Under the pieces are notes generated by a model. The model was not told the DNA's origin and searched no databases. It was given only the letters and a program-made list of their open reading frames with translations. Position numbers and translations under genes: made by a program. DNA of 64,000 nt from Amblyomma americanum (Eukaryota; Arthropoda; Arachnida; Ixodida; Ixodidae): assembly GCF_052857255.1 (NCBI RefSeq), contig NC_135502.1, positions 157,950,099-158,014,098 on the forward strand, read 5' to 3'. Shown one piece after another: positions 52,181 through 63,955 of the stretch (positions are counted from its first letter, which is position 1; the number at the start of each line of letters is the position of its first letter).

Positions 52181-55100
52181 GGACAGTCAATGTCGAAGAA
52201 ACTTGCTGTTGAGAAACTCTATTTTGGAGAAACTCCATGTTGGATTACCTAAAAGTTGGAGAAACTTCATTTTGGAGAAATCAATGTTGGATAAATTATG
52301 TTGGAGAAACTCCCTATTTAGAAACGCAAAGCTTGAGAAAATCATTGTTAGAGGAATAACCTGTTCGAGAAACTACATTGGAAAAACAGTTCGAAAATCT
52401 CCATGTTAGAGAAACTCTCCGTTGAGAAACTGTATGTTGGAGAACTCGAGATTGGCGAAACTCTCTGTTGGAGAAAATATTTGTTGGAGAAACTCCCTGT
52501 TAGAGCATCTCCCTGTTTGATAAACTTATGTTGAAGAAAATCCCTGTTGGATAAAATTAATGTTGGAGAAAATCTCTGTAGGAGAAACTCAGTGTTGCAC
52601 ATACTCCCTGTTGGAGGTACTCCATGTTGAATAATCTCACTGTTGGATAAATTTCATGTTGCAGAAACTTTCTGTTGGAGAATCTCCATGTTTTGAGACA
52701 GTCCATCTTGAAGAAGATCCTTGTTGGAGAAGCTGTATTTTGGAGAAATTCCCTGTTGGAGAAACTTCCAGCTGGATGAATTTCAAGTTTGAGAAACTCA
52801 CTGTTGAAGAAACTCTGTTGAAAAACTCCACACTGGATAAACACTATGCTGGCGAAACTCCATGCTGGAGAAGCTCTATGCTGGAGAATCTCCCTGTTTT
52901 AGAAATTTCCTGTTAGAGAATCTCCTTATTGGAGAAACACCCTGTTGGACAAACTTCATGTTCAATAAATTCTACGTTGGAGAATCTCTCTGTTCGAGAA
53001 AGTCCTTATTGGAGAAACTCACTGTTGAACAAACTTCCTGTTGGAGAATATCCTGGTTGGAGAAACTCTATTAAGAAGAAACTATATTTTGGAAAATCTC
53101 TCTGTTGGAAAACCTCATGTTGGAGAAACCCTGTTTTAGATACTCCATGTTAGTTAGAGAAACTCCCTGTTGGAGAAACTCCATGCTGGATAAACTCCAC
53201 GTTGGAGGATCTCTGTTTGAGAGGCTCCATGTTGGAGACACTTCATGCTGGAGAGAATCTGTATCGCACAACCCCTGTGTTGGAGAAAATCAATTTCGGA
53301 GAAACTTTCAGTTGAGAAACTCTTTGTTGGATAAGCTCCCTGTTGAAGCTCCCTATCGGAGAAACTTCATTGAGAAACTTCCTGTTGGAGAATCCTTCTA
53401 TTTGAGAAACTCCACTTTGGAAAAGTCCCTGTTGGAGAAACTCTATGTTGCCGAAACTCCCTGCTGGAGAAAAGTCCTGTTGGAGAAACACCCCCTTGGT
53501 GCAAAATTATGCTGGAGAAACTCTATGTTGCAGAAGCTCCCTGTTGGAGAATCTCCCTGTTGGAGAAATACCCTGTTGAAGGTCCCTTTCGCCGAAAATT
53601 ATTGTTGAAGAAACTCTGGTTTGGAGAAACTCTCTGCTGGAGAAACACCATTTTGAAGAAAGTTCATGTTCCAGAAACTTTTCATTAGAGAAACCCTCTG
53701 TTGGAGAAACTCCCTGTTGGATAACATTCATGTTAGAGAAACTCCGGGTTAAAGAAACTCTCTGTTGGAAAAACTCCATTTTGGAGAAAATTCATGTTGG
53801 AAAAATTCCGTGAGCCAGAAACTCTCGGTTGGAGAAACTCTAAGGTGAAAAACTCGGAGTAGGTGAAATTCTCTGTTGGAGACACACCCTCTTCGAGAAA
53901 ATGTATGTTGGAGAAACTTCCTCTTGGAGAAATTCTATGTTGGAGAAACTCTTCGTTCGAGAAACTTCGTTCAGTAGGAAGTCGATGTTTGAGATGCTCT
54001 CTGTTAGAGAAGCTTCATGATGGACAACCTCTATATTGCAGAAACATCCTATTAGAGAAACTTCATGTTGGTGAAAAGCCTTGGAGAAACTCCTGTTCCA
54101 GAAACTCTATGTTGGAAAAACTCCATTATGGAGAAACTCTCTGTTGGAAAAACTCCATTCTGGATAATCTCCATGCTAGTGAAATTGTATGTTAGAGAAT
54201 CTTCCTGTTGGAGAAACACCCTTTTGGACAAACTTCATATTGGAGAAACTCTTGTTGGAGGAATTTTATGTTTGATAAACTCCATGTTGAATAACTCCTT
54301 GTTGGATATACTTCCTTGATGGACACTCCCTGTTGGAGAAACACCCTGTTAGAGAATCTTTCTATTGGAAAAATTCCATGTTGGATAAAATTCCCGTTGA
54401 GAAACTCCATGTTAAAAAAACTGCATGTTGTAAAAAATTCATATGTTGTACAAGCTGCCTGTTGGAGAAACTCCCTGTTCTTTAACTTCCTGTTAGAGAA
54501 ACTTCTTAGAGAAACTCCACGTTGGAGAAACTCCCTTTTGAGAAAATCCATGCTTGAGAAGCTTCCTATTAGAGAAACTCCATGTTGCAGAAGCTCGCTG
54601 TTGGAGAAACTCCATGGTGGAGAAATTCCTGGTTGGATAAACTCCTTGTTGGTTAAACTCCAGTTGGAGAAACTCCCTGTTTGAGAAATTTTATCCTGTA
54701 AAAACTCCCTGTTGGAGAAATTTCTTGTACGAGACACTTCATGTTTGAGAAAATCCCTGTTGAAGAAACTCTCCATTGGAGAAACTCGTTGTTGGAGAGA
54801 CTCCATGTTTGAGAAACTCTATGGTGGAGAAAGTCTATGTTGCAGAAACTCCCTGTTGAGAAACTCCCTCCTGGAGAAACTTCCTGTTGGAGAAACACCC
54901 TGTTGAAGCTCTTTGTCGGAGAAAATTTATGTTCGAGAAGCTTCATTTTGGAGAAACTTGCTTTTGGAGAAACTCTCCGTGGACAAACTCCCTGATTAAG
55001 AAGCTCTTGGTTGGAGAAGCCCCATTTTGGAGAAATTCTCTGTTGGAGAAACTTCATGTTGTAAAAACTCTATGTTGAAGAAACTTTAAGTCGGATAAAC

Positions 55101-56216
55101 TTCATATTGGAGAAACTCCCTGTTAGGGACACCATGTTTCAGAAAGTCCATGTTTCAGAAGCTCCCTGCTGGAGAAAATTCCTTTTGGAGAAACTCTCAG
55201 TTGGACAAACTCCCCTGTTGGGCAATCTCCCTTCTTTAGAAACTCTCCTTTGGAGAAACTCCATGTTAATGAATTTCTGTTGGAGAAACTCACTGTTAGA
55301 GAAACTCCCTGATGGAGAACCTCTCTGTTGCAGAAACATCATTTGGAGCAAATGCTTGAAGGAGCAACTCCGTGTTGGAGAAACTCCCTGTTAGAGACAC
55401 TGTATGTTTTAGAAACTGCCAGTCGAAGAAATTTCCTGTTGAGAAACTCTATGCTGCAGGAAATCCATGTTGGAGAAACTCCCTGTTAGGGACACTATGT
55501 TTTAGAAACTGCCAGTCGAATAAATTTTCTGTTGGGAAACTCCATGCTGGAGGAACTACATGTTGGAGAAACTCTATGTTGCATAAAATTCATATTGACG
55601 GAACTCTCTGTTGGAGAAACTCTATTGGAGGAAGTGTCTGTTGCAGAAACTCAATGTTGGAGGAAATATCTCTTGGAGAAACTCTGTTAAAGAAAATTCC
55701 TGTTGTATGAACTTCATGTTGGAGAAAATCCCTTTTGCGAAACTCCCTGTTGGAGGAACTCCATGTTGAAGACACTCACTGTTGCATAAATTTCATGTTG
55801 CAGAAACTCCATGTTCGAGAAACTCCATTTTCAGAGAAACGCTCTTTGCGAAACTACGTTGCAGAAACTTCATGATTAAGAAACTGCCTGTTAGAGATTT
55901 TTCATGTTAGTGTAGCTCCCACTTGAAGAAAATCCATGTTGGAGCAAATCCTTATTGGAGAAACTCCATGTTGCAGAAATTCCCTGTAAGGGAAATTTTT
56001 TGTTTGAGAAACTCCAATGCGAAAAATATCCATGCTGGAGGAACTGCCAGTTGGAGAATCTCTCTTTTGGAGAATCTCCCTGCAGGAGAAACTCCTTGTC
56101 AATGAAACTCAATAGTGGAGAAATTCCCCGTTAGAGGAACTCCCTGTTACATAACTTCTGTGTTGGAAAAACCCCTTTTGGAGCAAATCCTCTATATTAG
56201 AGAAAATCTCTGTTAG
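52181..56216. repeat. U14, HOR unit 4,036 bp, S2 / beta / b
   Basis: Beta body and b tail. CCTGCAGG is at 56079-56086 and the 93-bp block is doubled (anchors 55413 and 55506). Its first 2.3 kb form the right end of the second 8-kb block. From about 54486 it is the first member of the monomeric 4-kb series, sharing with U15 and U16 the variant CTCCAATGCGAAAAATATCC near 56014. Confidence 0.95.
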
Positions 56217-59200
56217 GGACAGTCAATGTCGAAGAAACTTGCTGTTGAGAAACTCTATTTTGGAGAAACTCCATGTTGGATTACCTAAAAGTTGGAGAAA
56301 CATCATTTTGGAGAAATCAATGTTGGATCAATTATGTTGGAGAAACTCCCTATTTAGAAACGCAAAGCTTGAGAAAATCATTGTTAGAGGAATAACCTGT
56401 TCGAGAAACTACATTGGAAAAACAGTTCGAAAATCTCCATGTTAGAGAAACTCTCCGTTGAGAAACTGTATGTTGGAGAACTCGAGATTGGCGAAGCTCT
56501 CTGTTGGAGAAAATCTTTGTTGGAGAAACTCCCTGTTAGAGCATCTCCCTGTTTGATAAACTTATGTTGAAGAAAATCCCTGTTGGATAAAATTAATGTT
56601 GGAGAAAATCTCTGTAGGAGAAACTCAGTGTTGCACATACTCCCTGTTGGAGGTGCTCCATGTTGAATAATCTCACTGTTGGATAAATTTCATGTTGCAG
56701 AAACTTTCTGTTGGAGAAACTCCATGTTTTGAGACAGTCCATCTTGAAGAAGATCCTTGTTGGAGAAGCTGTATTTTGGAGAAATTTCCTGTTGGAGAAA
56801 CTTCCTGCTGGATGAATTTCAAGTTTGAGAAACTCACTGTTGAAGAAATTCTGTTGAAGAACTCCACACTGGATAAACACTATGCAGGCGAAACTCCATG
56901 CTGGAGAAGCTCTATGCTGGAGAATCTCCCTGTTTTAGAAATTTCCTGTTAGAGAATCTCCTTATTGGAGAAACACCCTGTTGGACAAACTTCATGTTCG
57001 ATAAATTCTACGTTGGAGAATCTCTCTGTTCGAGAAAGTCCTTATTTGAGAAACTCACTGTTGAACAAACTTCCTGTTGGAGAATATCCTGGTTGGAGAA
57101 ACTCTATTAAGAAGAAACTATATTTTGGAGAACCTCTGTTGGAGATACTCCATGTTAGCTAGAGAAACTCCCTGTTGGAGAAACTCCATGCTGGATATAC
57201 TCCACGTTGGAGGATCTCTGTTTGAGAGGCTCCATGTTGGAGACACTTCATGCTGGAGAGAATCTGTATTGCACAACCCCTGTGTTGGAGAAAATCCCTT
57301 TCGGAGAAACTTTCAGTTGAGAAACTCTTTGTTGGATAAGCTCCCTGTTGAAGCTCCCTATCGGAGAAACTTCATTGAGAAACTTCCTGTTGGAGAATCC
57401 TTCTATTTGAGAAACTCCACTTTGGAAAAGTCCCTGTTGGAGAAACTCTATGTTGCAGAGACTCCCTGCTTGAGAAAAGTCCTGTTGGAGAAACACCCCC
57501 TTGGTGCAAAATTATGCTGGAGAAACTCTATGTTGCAGAAGCTCCCTGTTGGAGAATCTCCCTGTTGGAGAAATACCCTGTTGAAGGTCCCTTTCGCCGA
57601 AAATTATTGTTGAAGAAACTCTGGTTTGGAAAAACTCTCTGCTGGAGAAACATCATTTTGAAGAAAGTTCATGTTCCAGAAACTTTTCATTAGAGAAACC
57701 CTCTGTTGGAGAAACTCCCTGTTGGATAAAGTTCATGTTAGAGAAACTCCGGGTTAAAGAAACTCTCTGTTGGAAGAACTCCATTTTGGAGAAAATTCGT
57801 GTTGGAAAAATTCCGTGAGCCAGAAACTCTCGGTTGGAGACTCTAAGGTGAAAAACTCGGAGTAGGTGAAATTCTCTGTTGGAGACACACCCTCTTCGAG
57901 AAAATGTATGTTGGAGAAACTTCCTCTTGGAGAAATTCTATGTTGGAGAAACTCTTCGTTCGAGAAACTTCGTTCAGTAGGAAGTCGATGTTTGAGATGC
58001 TCTCTGTTAGAGAAGCTTCATGATGGACAACCTCTATATTGCAGAAACATCCTATTAGAGAAACTTCATGTTGGTGAAAAGCCTTGGAGAAACTCCTGTT
58101 CCAGAAACTCTATGTTGGAAAAACTCCATTATGGAGAAACTCTCTGTTGGAAAAACTCCATTCTGGATAATCTCCATGCTAGTGAAATTGTATGTTAGAG
58201 AATCTTCCTGTTGGAGAAACACCCTTTTGGACAAACTTCATATTGGAGAAACTCTTGTTGGAGGAATTTTATGTTTGATAAACTCCATGTTGAATAACTC
58301 CTTGTTGGATATACTTCCTTGATGGACACTCCCTGTTGGAGAAACACCCTGTTAGAGATTCTTTCTATTGGAAAAATTCCATGTTGGAGAAAATTCCCGT
58401 TGAGAAACTCCATGTTAAAAAAACTGCATGTTGTAAAAATTCCTATGTTGTACAAGCTCCCTGTTGGAGAAACTCCCTGTTCTTTAACTTCCTGTTAGAG
58501 AAACTTCTTAGAGAAACTCCACGTTGGAGAAACTCCCTTTTGAGAAAATCCATGCTTGAGAAGCTTCCTATTAGAGAAACTCCATGTTGCAGAAGCTCGC
58601 TGTTGGAGAAACTCCATGGTGGAGAAATTCCTGGTTGGATAAACTCCTTGTTGGTTAAACTCCAGTTGGAGAAACTCCCTGTTTGAGAAATTTTATCCTG
58701 TAAAAACTCCCTGTTGGAGAAATTTCTTGTACGAGACACTTCATGTTTGAGAAAATCCCTGTTGAAGAAACTCTCCATTGGAGAAACTCGTTGTTAGAGA
58801 GACTCCATGTTTGAGAAACTCTATGGTGGAGAAAGTCTATGTTGCAGAAACTCCCTGTTGAGAAACTCCCTCCTGGAGAAACTTCCAGTTGGAGAAACAC
58901 CCTGTTGAAGCTCTTTGTCGGAGAAAATTTATGTTCGAGAAGCTTCATTTTGGAGAAACTTGCTTTTGGAGAAACTCTCCGTGGATAAACTCCCTGATTA
59001 AGAAGCTCTTGGTTGGAGAAGCCCCATTTTGGAGAAATTCTCTGTTGGAGAAACTTCATGTTGTAAAAACTTTATGTTGAAGAAACTTTAAGTCGGATAA
59101 ACTTCATATTGGAGAAACTCCCTGTTAGGGACACCATGTTTCAGAAAGTCCATGTTTCAGAAGCTCCCTGCTGGAGAAAATTCCTTTTGGAGAAACTCTC

Positions 59201-60217
59201 AGTTGGACAAACTCCCTGTTGGGCAATCTCCCTTCTCTAGAAACTCTCCTTTGGAGAAACTCCATGTTAATGAATATCTGTTGGAGAAACTCACTGTTAG
59301 AGAAACTCCCTGATGGAGAACCTCTCTGTTGCAGAAACATCATTTGGAGCAAATGCTTGAAGGAGAAACTCCGTGTTGGAGAAACTCCCTGTTAGAGACA
59401 CTGTATGTTTTAGAAACTGCCAGTCGAAGAAATTTCCTGTTGAGAAACTCTATGCTGCAGGAAATCCATGTTGGAGAAACTCCCTGTTAGGGACACTATG
59501 TTTTAGAAACTGCCAGTCGAATAAATTTTCTGTTGGGAAACTCCATGCTGGAGGAACTACATGTTGGAGAAACTCTATGTTGCATAAAATTCATATTGAC
59601 GGAACTCTCTGTTGGAGAAACTCTATTGGAGGAAGTGTCTGTTGCAGAAACTCAATGTTGGAGGAAATATCTCTTGGAGAAACTCTGTTAAAGAAAATTC
59701 CTGTTGTATGAACTTCATGTTGGAGAAAATCCCTTTTGCGAAACTCCCTGTTGGAGGAACTCCATGTTGAAGACACTCACTGTTGCATAAATTTCATGTT
59801 GCAGAAACTCCATGTTCGAGAAACTCCATTTTCAGAGAAACGCTCTTTGCGAAACTACGTTGCAGAAACTTCATGATTAAGAAACTGCCTGTTAGAGATT
59901 TTTCATGTTAGTGTAGCTCCCACTTGAAGAAAATCCATGTTGGAGCAAATCCTTATTGGAGAAACTCCATGTTGCAGAAATTCCCTGTTAGGGAAATTTT
60001 TTGTTTGAGAAACTCCAATGCGAAAAATATCCATGCTGGAGGAACTGCCAGTTGGAGAATCTCTCTTTTGGAGAATCTCCCTGCAGGAGAAACTCCTTGT
60101 CAATGAAACTCAATAGTGGAGAAATTCCCCGTTAGAGGAACTCCCTGTTACATAACTTCTGTGTTGGAAAAACCCCTTTTGGAGCAAATCCTCTATATTA
60201 GAGAAAATCTCTGTTAG
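56217..60217. repeat. U15, HOR unit 4,001 bp, S2 / beta / b
   Basis: Aligns with U14 and U16 at offsets of about 4,001-4,036. CCTGCAGG is at 60080-60087 and the 93-bp block is doubled (anchors 59414 and 59507). It carries the 29-bp loss near 57139-57147, seen otherwise in U3, U6 and U16. Confidence 0.95.
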
Positions 60218-63200
60218 GGACAGTCAATGTCGAAGAAACTTGCTGTTGAGAAACTCTATTTTGGAGAAACTCCATGTTGGATTACCTAAAAGTTGGAGAA
60301 ACATCATTTTGGAGAAATCAATGTTGGATCAATTATGTTGGAGAAACTCCCTATTTAGAAACGCAAAGCTTGAGAAAATCATTGTTAGAGGAATAACCTG
60401 TTCGAGAAACTACATTTGGAAAAACAGTTCGAAAATCTCCATGTTAGAGAAACTCTCCGTTGAGAAACTGTATGTTGGAGAACTCGAGATTGGCGAAGCT
60501 CTCTGTTGGAGAAAATCTTTGTTGGAGAAACTCCCTGTTAGAGCATCTCCCTGTTTGATAAACTTATGTTAAAGAAAATCCCTGTTGGATAAAATTAATG
60601 TTGGAGAAAATCTCTGTAGGAGAAACTCAGTGTTGCACATACTCCCTGTTGGAGGTGCTCCATGTTGAATAATCTCACTGTTGGATAAATTTCATGTTGC
60701 AGAAACTTTCTGTTGGAGAAACTCCATGTTTTGAGACAGTCCATCTTGAAGAAGATCCTTGTTGGAGAAGCTGTATTTTGGAGAAATTTCCTGTTGGAGA
60801 AAATTCCTGCTGGATGAATTTCAAGTTTGAGAAACTCACTGTTGAAGAAATTCTGTTGAAAAACTCCACACTGGATAAACACTATGCAGGCGAAACTCCA
60901 TGCTGGAGAAGCTCTATGCTGGAGAATCTCCCTGTTTTAGAAATTTCCTGTTAGAGAATCTCCTTATTGGAGAAACACCCTGTTGGACAAACTTCATGTT
61001 CGATAAATTCTACGTTGGAGAATCTCTCTGTTCGAGAAAGTCCTTATTTGAGAAACTCACTGTTGAACAAACTTCCTGTTGGAGAATATCCTGGTTGGAG
61101 AAACTCTATTAAGAAGAAACTATATTTTGGAGAACCTCTGTTGGAGATACTCCATGTTAGCTAGAGAAACTCCCTGTTGGAGAAACTCTATGTTGCAGAG
61201 ACTCCCTGCTTGAGAAAAGTCCTATTGGAGAAACACCCCCTTGGTGCAAAATTATGCTGGAGAAACTCTATGTTGCAGAAGCTCCCTGTTGGAGAATCTC
61301 CCTGTTGGAGAAATACCCTGTTGAAGGTCCCTTTCGCCGAAAATTATTGTTGAAGAAACTCTGGTTTGGAGAAACTCTCTGCTGGAGAAACATCATTTTG
61401 AAGAAAGTTCATGTTCCAGAAACTTTTCATTAGAGAAACCCTCTGTTGGAGAAACTCCCTGTTGGATAAAGTTCATGTTAGAGAAACTCCGGGTTAAACT
61501 CTCTGTTGGAAAAACTCCATTTTGGAGAAAATTCGTGTTGGAAAAATTCCGTGAGCCAGAAACTCTCGGTTGGAGAAACTCTAAGGTGAAAAACTCGGAG
61601 TAGGTGAAATTCTCTGTTGGAGACACACCCTCTTCGAGAAAATGTATGTTGGAGAAACTTCCTCTTGGAGAAATTCTATGTTGGAGAAACTCTTCGTTCG
61701 AGAAACTTCGTTCAGTAGGAAGTCGATGTTTGAGATGCTCTCTGTTAGAGAAGCTTCATGATGGACAACCTCTATATTGCAGAAACATCCTATTAGAGAA
61801 ACTTCATGTTGGTGAAAAGCCTTGGAGAAACTCCTTTTCCAGAAACACAACGCTGGAAAAACTCCATTATGGAGAAACTCTCTGTTGGAAAAACTCCATT
61901 CTGGATAATCTCCATGCTAGTGAAATTGTATGTTAGAGAATCTTCCTGTTGGAGAAACACCCTTTTGGACAAACTTCATATTGGAGAAACTCTTGTTGGA
62001 GGAATTTTATGTTTGATAAACTCCATGTTGAATAACTCCTTGTTGGATATACTTCCTTGATGGACACTCCCTGTTGGAGAAACACCCTCTTAGAGATTCT
62101 TTCTATTGGAAAAATTCCATGTTGGAGAAAATTCCCGTTGAGAAACTCCATGTTAAAAAAACTGCATGTTGTAAAAATTCCTATGTTGTACTAGCTCCCT
62201 GTTGGAGAAACTCCCTGTTCTTTAACTTCCTGTTAGAGAAACTTCTTAGAGAAACTCCACGTTGGAGAAACTCCCTTTTGAGAAAATCCATGCTTGAGAA
62301 GCTTCCTATTAGAGAAACTCCATGTTGCAGAAGCTCGCTGTTGGAGAAACTCCATGGTGGAGAAATTCCTGGTTGGATAAACTCCTTGTTGGTTAAACTC
62401 CAGTTGGAGAAACTCCCTGTTTGAGAAATTTTATCCTGTAAAAACTCCCTGTTGGAGAAATTTCTTGTACGAGACACTTCATGTTTGAGAAAATCCCTGT
62501 TGAAGAAACTCTCCATTGGAGAAACTCGTTGTTGGAGAGACTCCATGTTTGAGAAACTCTATGGTGGAGAAAGTCTATGTTGCAGAAACTCCCTGTTGAG
62601 AAACTCCCTCCTGGAGAAACTTCCAGTTGGAGAAACACCCTGTTGAAGCTCTTTGTCGGAGAAAATTTATGTTCGAGAAGCTTCATTTTGGAGAAACTTG
62701 CTTTTGGAGAAACTCTCCGTGGACAAACTCCCTGATTAGGAACCTCTTGATTGGAGAAGCCCCATTTTGGAGAAATTCTCTGTTGGAGAAACTTCATGTT
62801 GTAAAAACTCTATGTTGAAGAAACTTTAAGTCGGATAAACTTCATATTGGAGAAACTCCCTGTTAGGGACACCATGTTTCAGAAAGTCCATGTTTCAGAA
62901 GCTCCCTGCTGGAGAAAATTCCTTTTGGAGAAACTCTCAGTTGGACAAACTCCCTGTTGGGCAATCTCCCTTCTTTAGAAACTCTCCTTTGGAGAAACTC
63001 CATGTTAATGAATTTCTGTTGGAGAAACTCACTGTTAGAGAAACTCCCTGATGGAGAACCTCTCTGTTGCAGAAACACCATTTGGAGCAAATGCTTGAAG
63101 GAGAAACTCCGTGTTGGAGAAACTCACTGTTAGAGACACTGTATGTTATAGAAACTGCCAGTCGAAGAAATTTCCTGTTGAGAAACTCTATGCTGCAGGA

Positions 63201-63955
63201 AATCCATGTTGGAGAAACTCCCTGTTAGGGACACTATGTTTTAGAAACTGCCAGTCGAATAAATTTTCTGTTGGGAAACTCCATGCTGGAGGAACTACAT
63301 GTTGGAGAAACTCTATGTTGCATAAAATTCATATTGACGGAACTCTCTGTTGGAGAAACTCTATTGGAGGAAGTGTCTGTTGCAGAAACTCAATGTTGGA
63401 GGAAATATCTCTTGGAGAAACTCTGTTAAAGAAAATTCCTGTTGTATGAACTTCATGTTGGAGAAAATCCCTTTTGCGAAACTCCCTGTTGGAGGAACTC
63501 CATGTTGAAGACACTCACTGTTGCATAAATTTCATGTTGCAGAAACTCCATGTTCGAGAAACTCCATTTTCAGAGAAACGCTCTTTGCGAAACTACGTTG
63601 CAGAAACTTCATGATTAAGAAACTGCCTGTTAGAGATTTTTCATGTTAGTGTAGCTCCCACTTGAAGAAAATCCATGTTGGAGCAAATCCTTATTGGAGA
63701 AACTCCATGTTGCAGAAATTCCCTGTTAGGGAAATTTTTTGTTTGAGAAACTCCAATGCGAAAAATATCCATGCTGGAGGAACTGCCAGTTGGAGAATCT
63801 CTCTTTTGGAGAATCTCCCTGCAGGAGAAACTCCTTGTCAATGAAACTCAATAGTGGAGAAATTCCCCGTTAGAGGAACTCCCTGTTACATAACTTCTGT
63901 GTTGGAAAAACCCCTTTTGGAGCAAATCCTCTATATTAGAGAAAATCTCTGTTAG
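60218..63955. repeat. U16, shortened HOR unit 3,738 bp, S2 / beta / b
   Basis: Near-identical to U15 apart from a deletion of about 262 bp at 61172-61189 and a 4-bp deletion near 61495 (GGGTTAAACTCTCTG for GGGTTAAAGAAACTCTCTG). CCTGCAGG is at 63818-63825. The 93-bp block is doubled (anchors 63152 and 63245). Confidence 0.95.
61172..61189. other. Deletion site of about 262 bp in U16
   Basis: The offset to U15 changes from 4,002 to 3,740 across this point. The two U15 sequences that would flank the deletion (near 57171 and 57433) share CCCTGTTGGAGAAACTC, and U16 shows it once. This is the signature of recombination between two matching monomers. Confidence 0.9.

Larger units (their letters stand above)
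46462..54485. repeat. 8-kb super-unit, second copy (about 8,024 bp, two HOR units)
   Basis: Tandem neighbour of the first copy. The join falls within 46462-46481, the 20-bp stretch shared by both flanks. It ends where the sequence stops resembling 46482 onward (TTCCTAG becomes TTCTTAG at about 54505). It has the segment missing from U11 but lacks one 93-bp block. Confidence 0.88.

Noticed and set aside
54192..54806. Longest open reading frame (204 codons, minus strand), and others such as 21327-21863 (178 codons, plus)
   Set aside because: The translation is only the cyclic satellite peptide with point variants. Overlapping frames are open on both strands, equivalent frames in other units are broken by 1-bp indels and stops, and there is no sign of coding selection. 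A minority view would be a repetitive protein, but nothing supports it.
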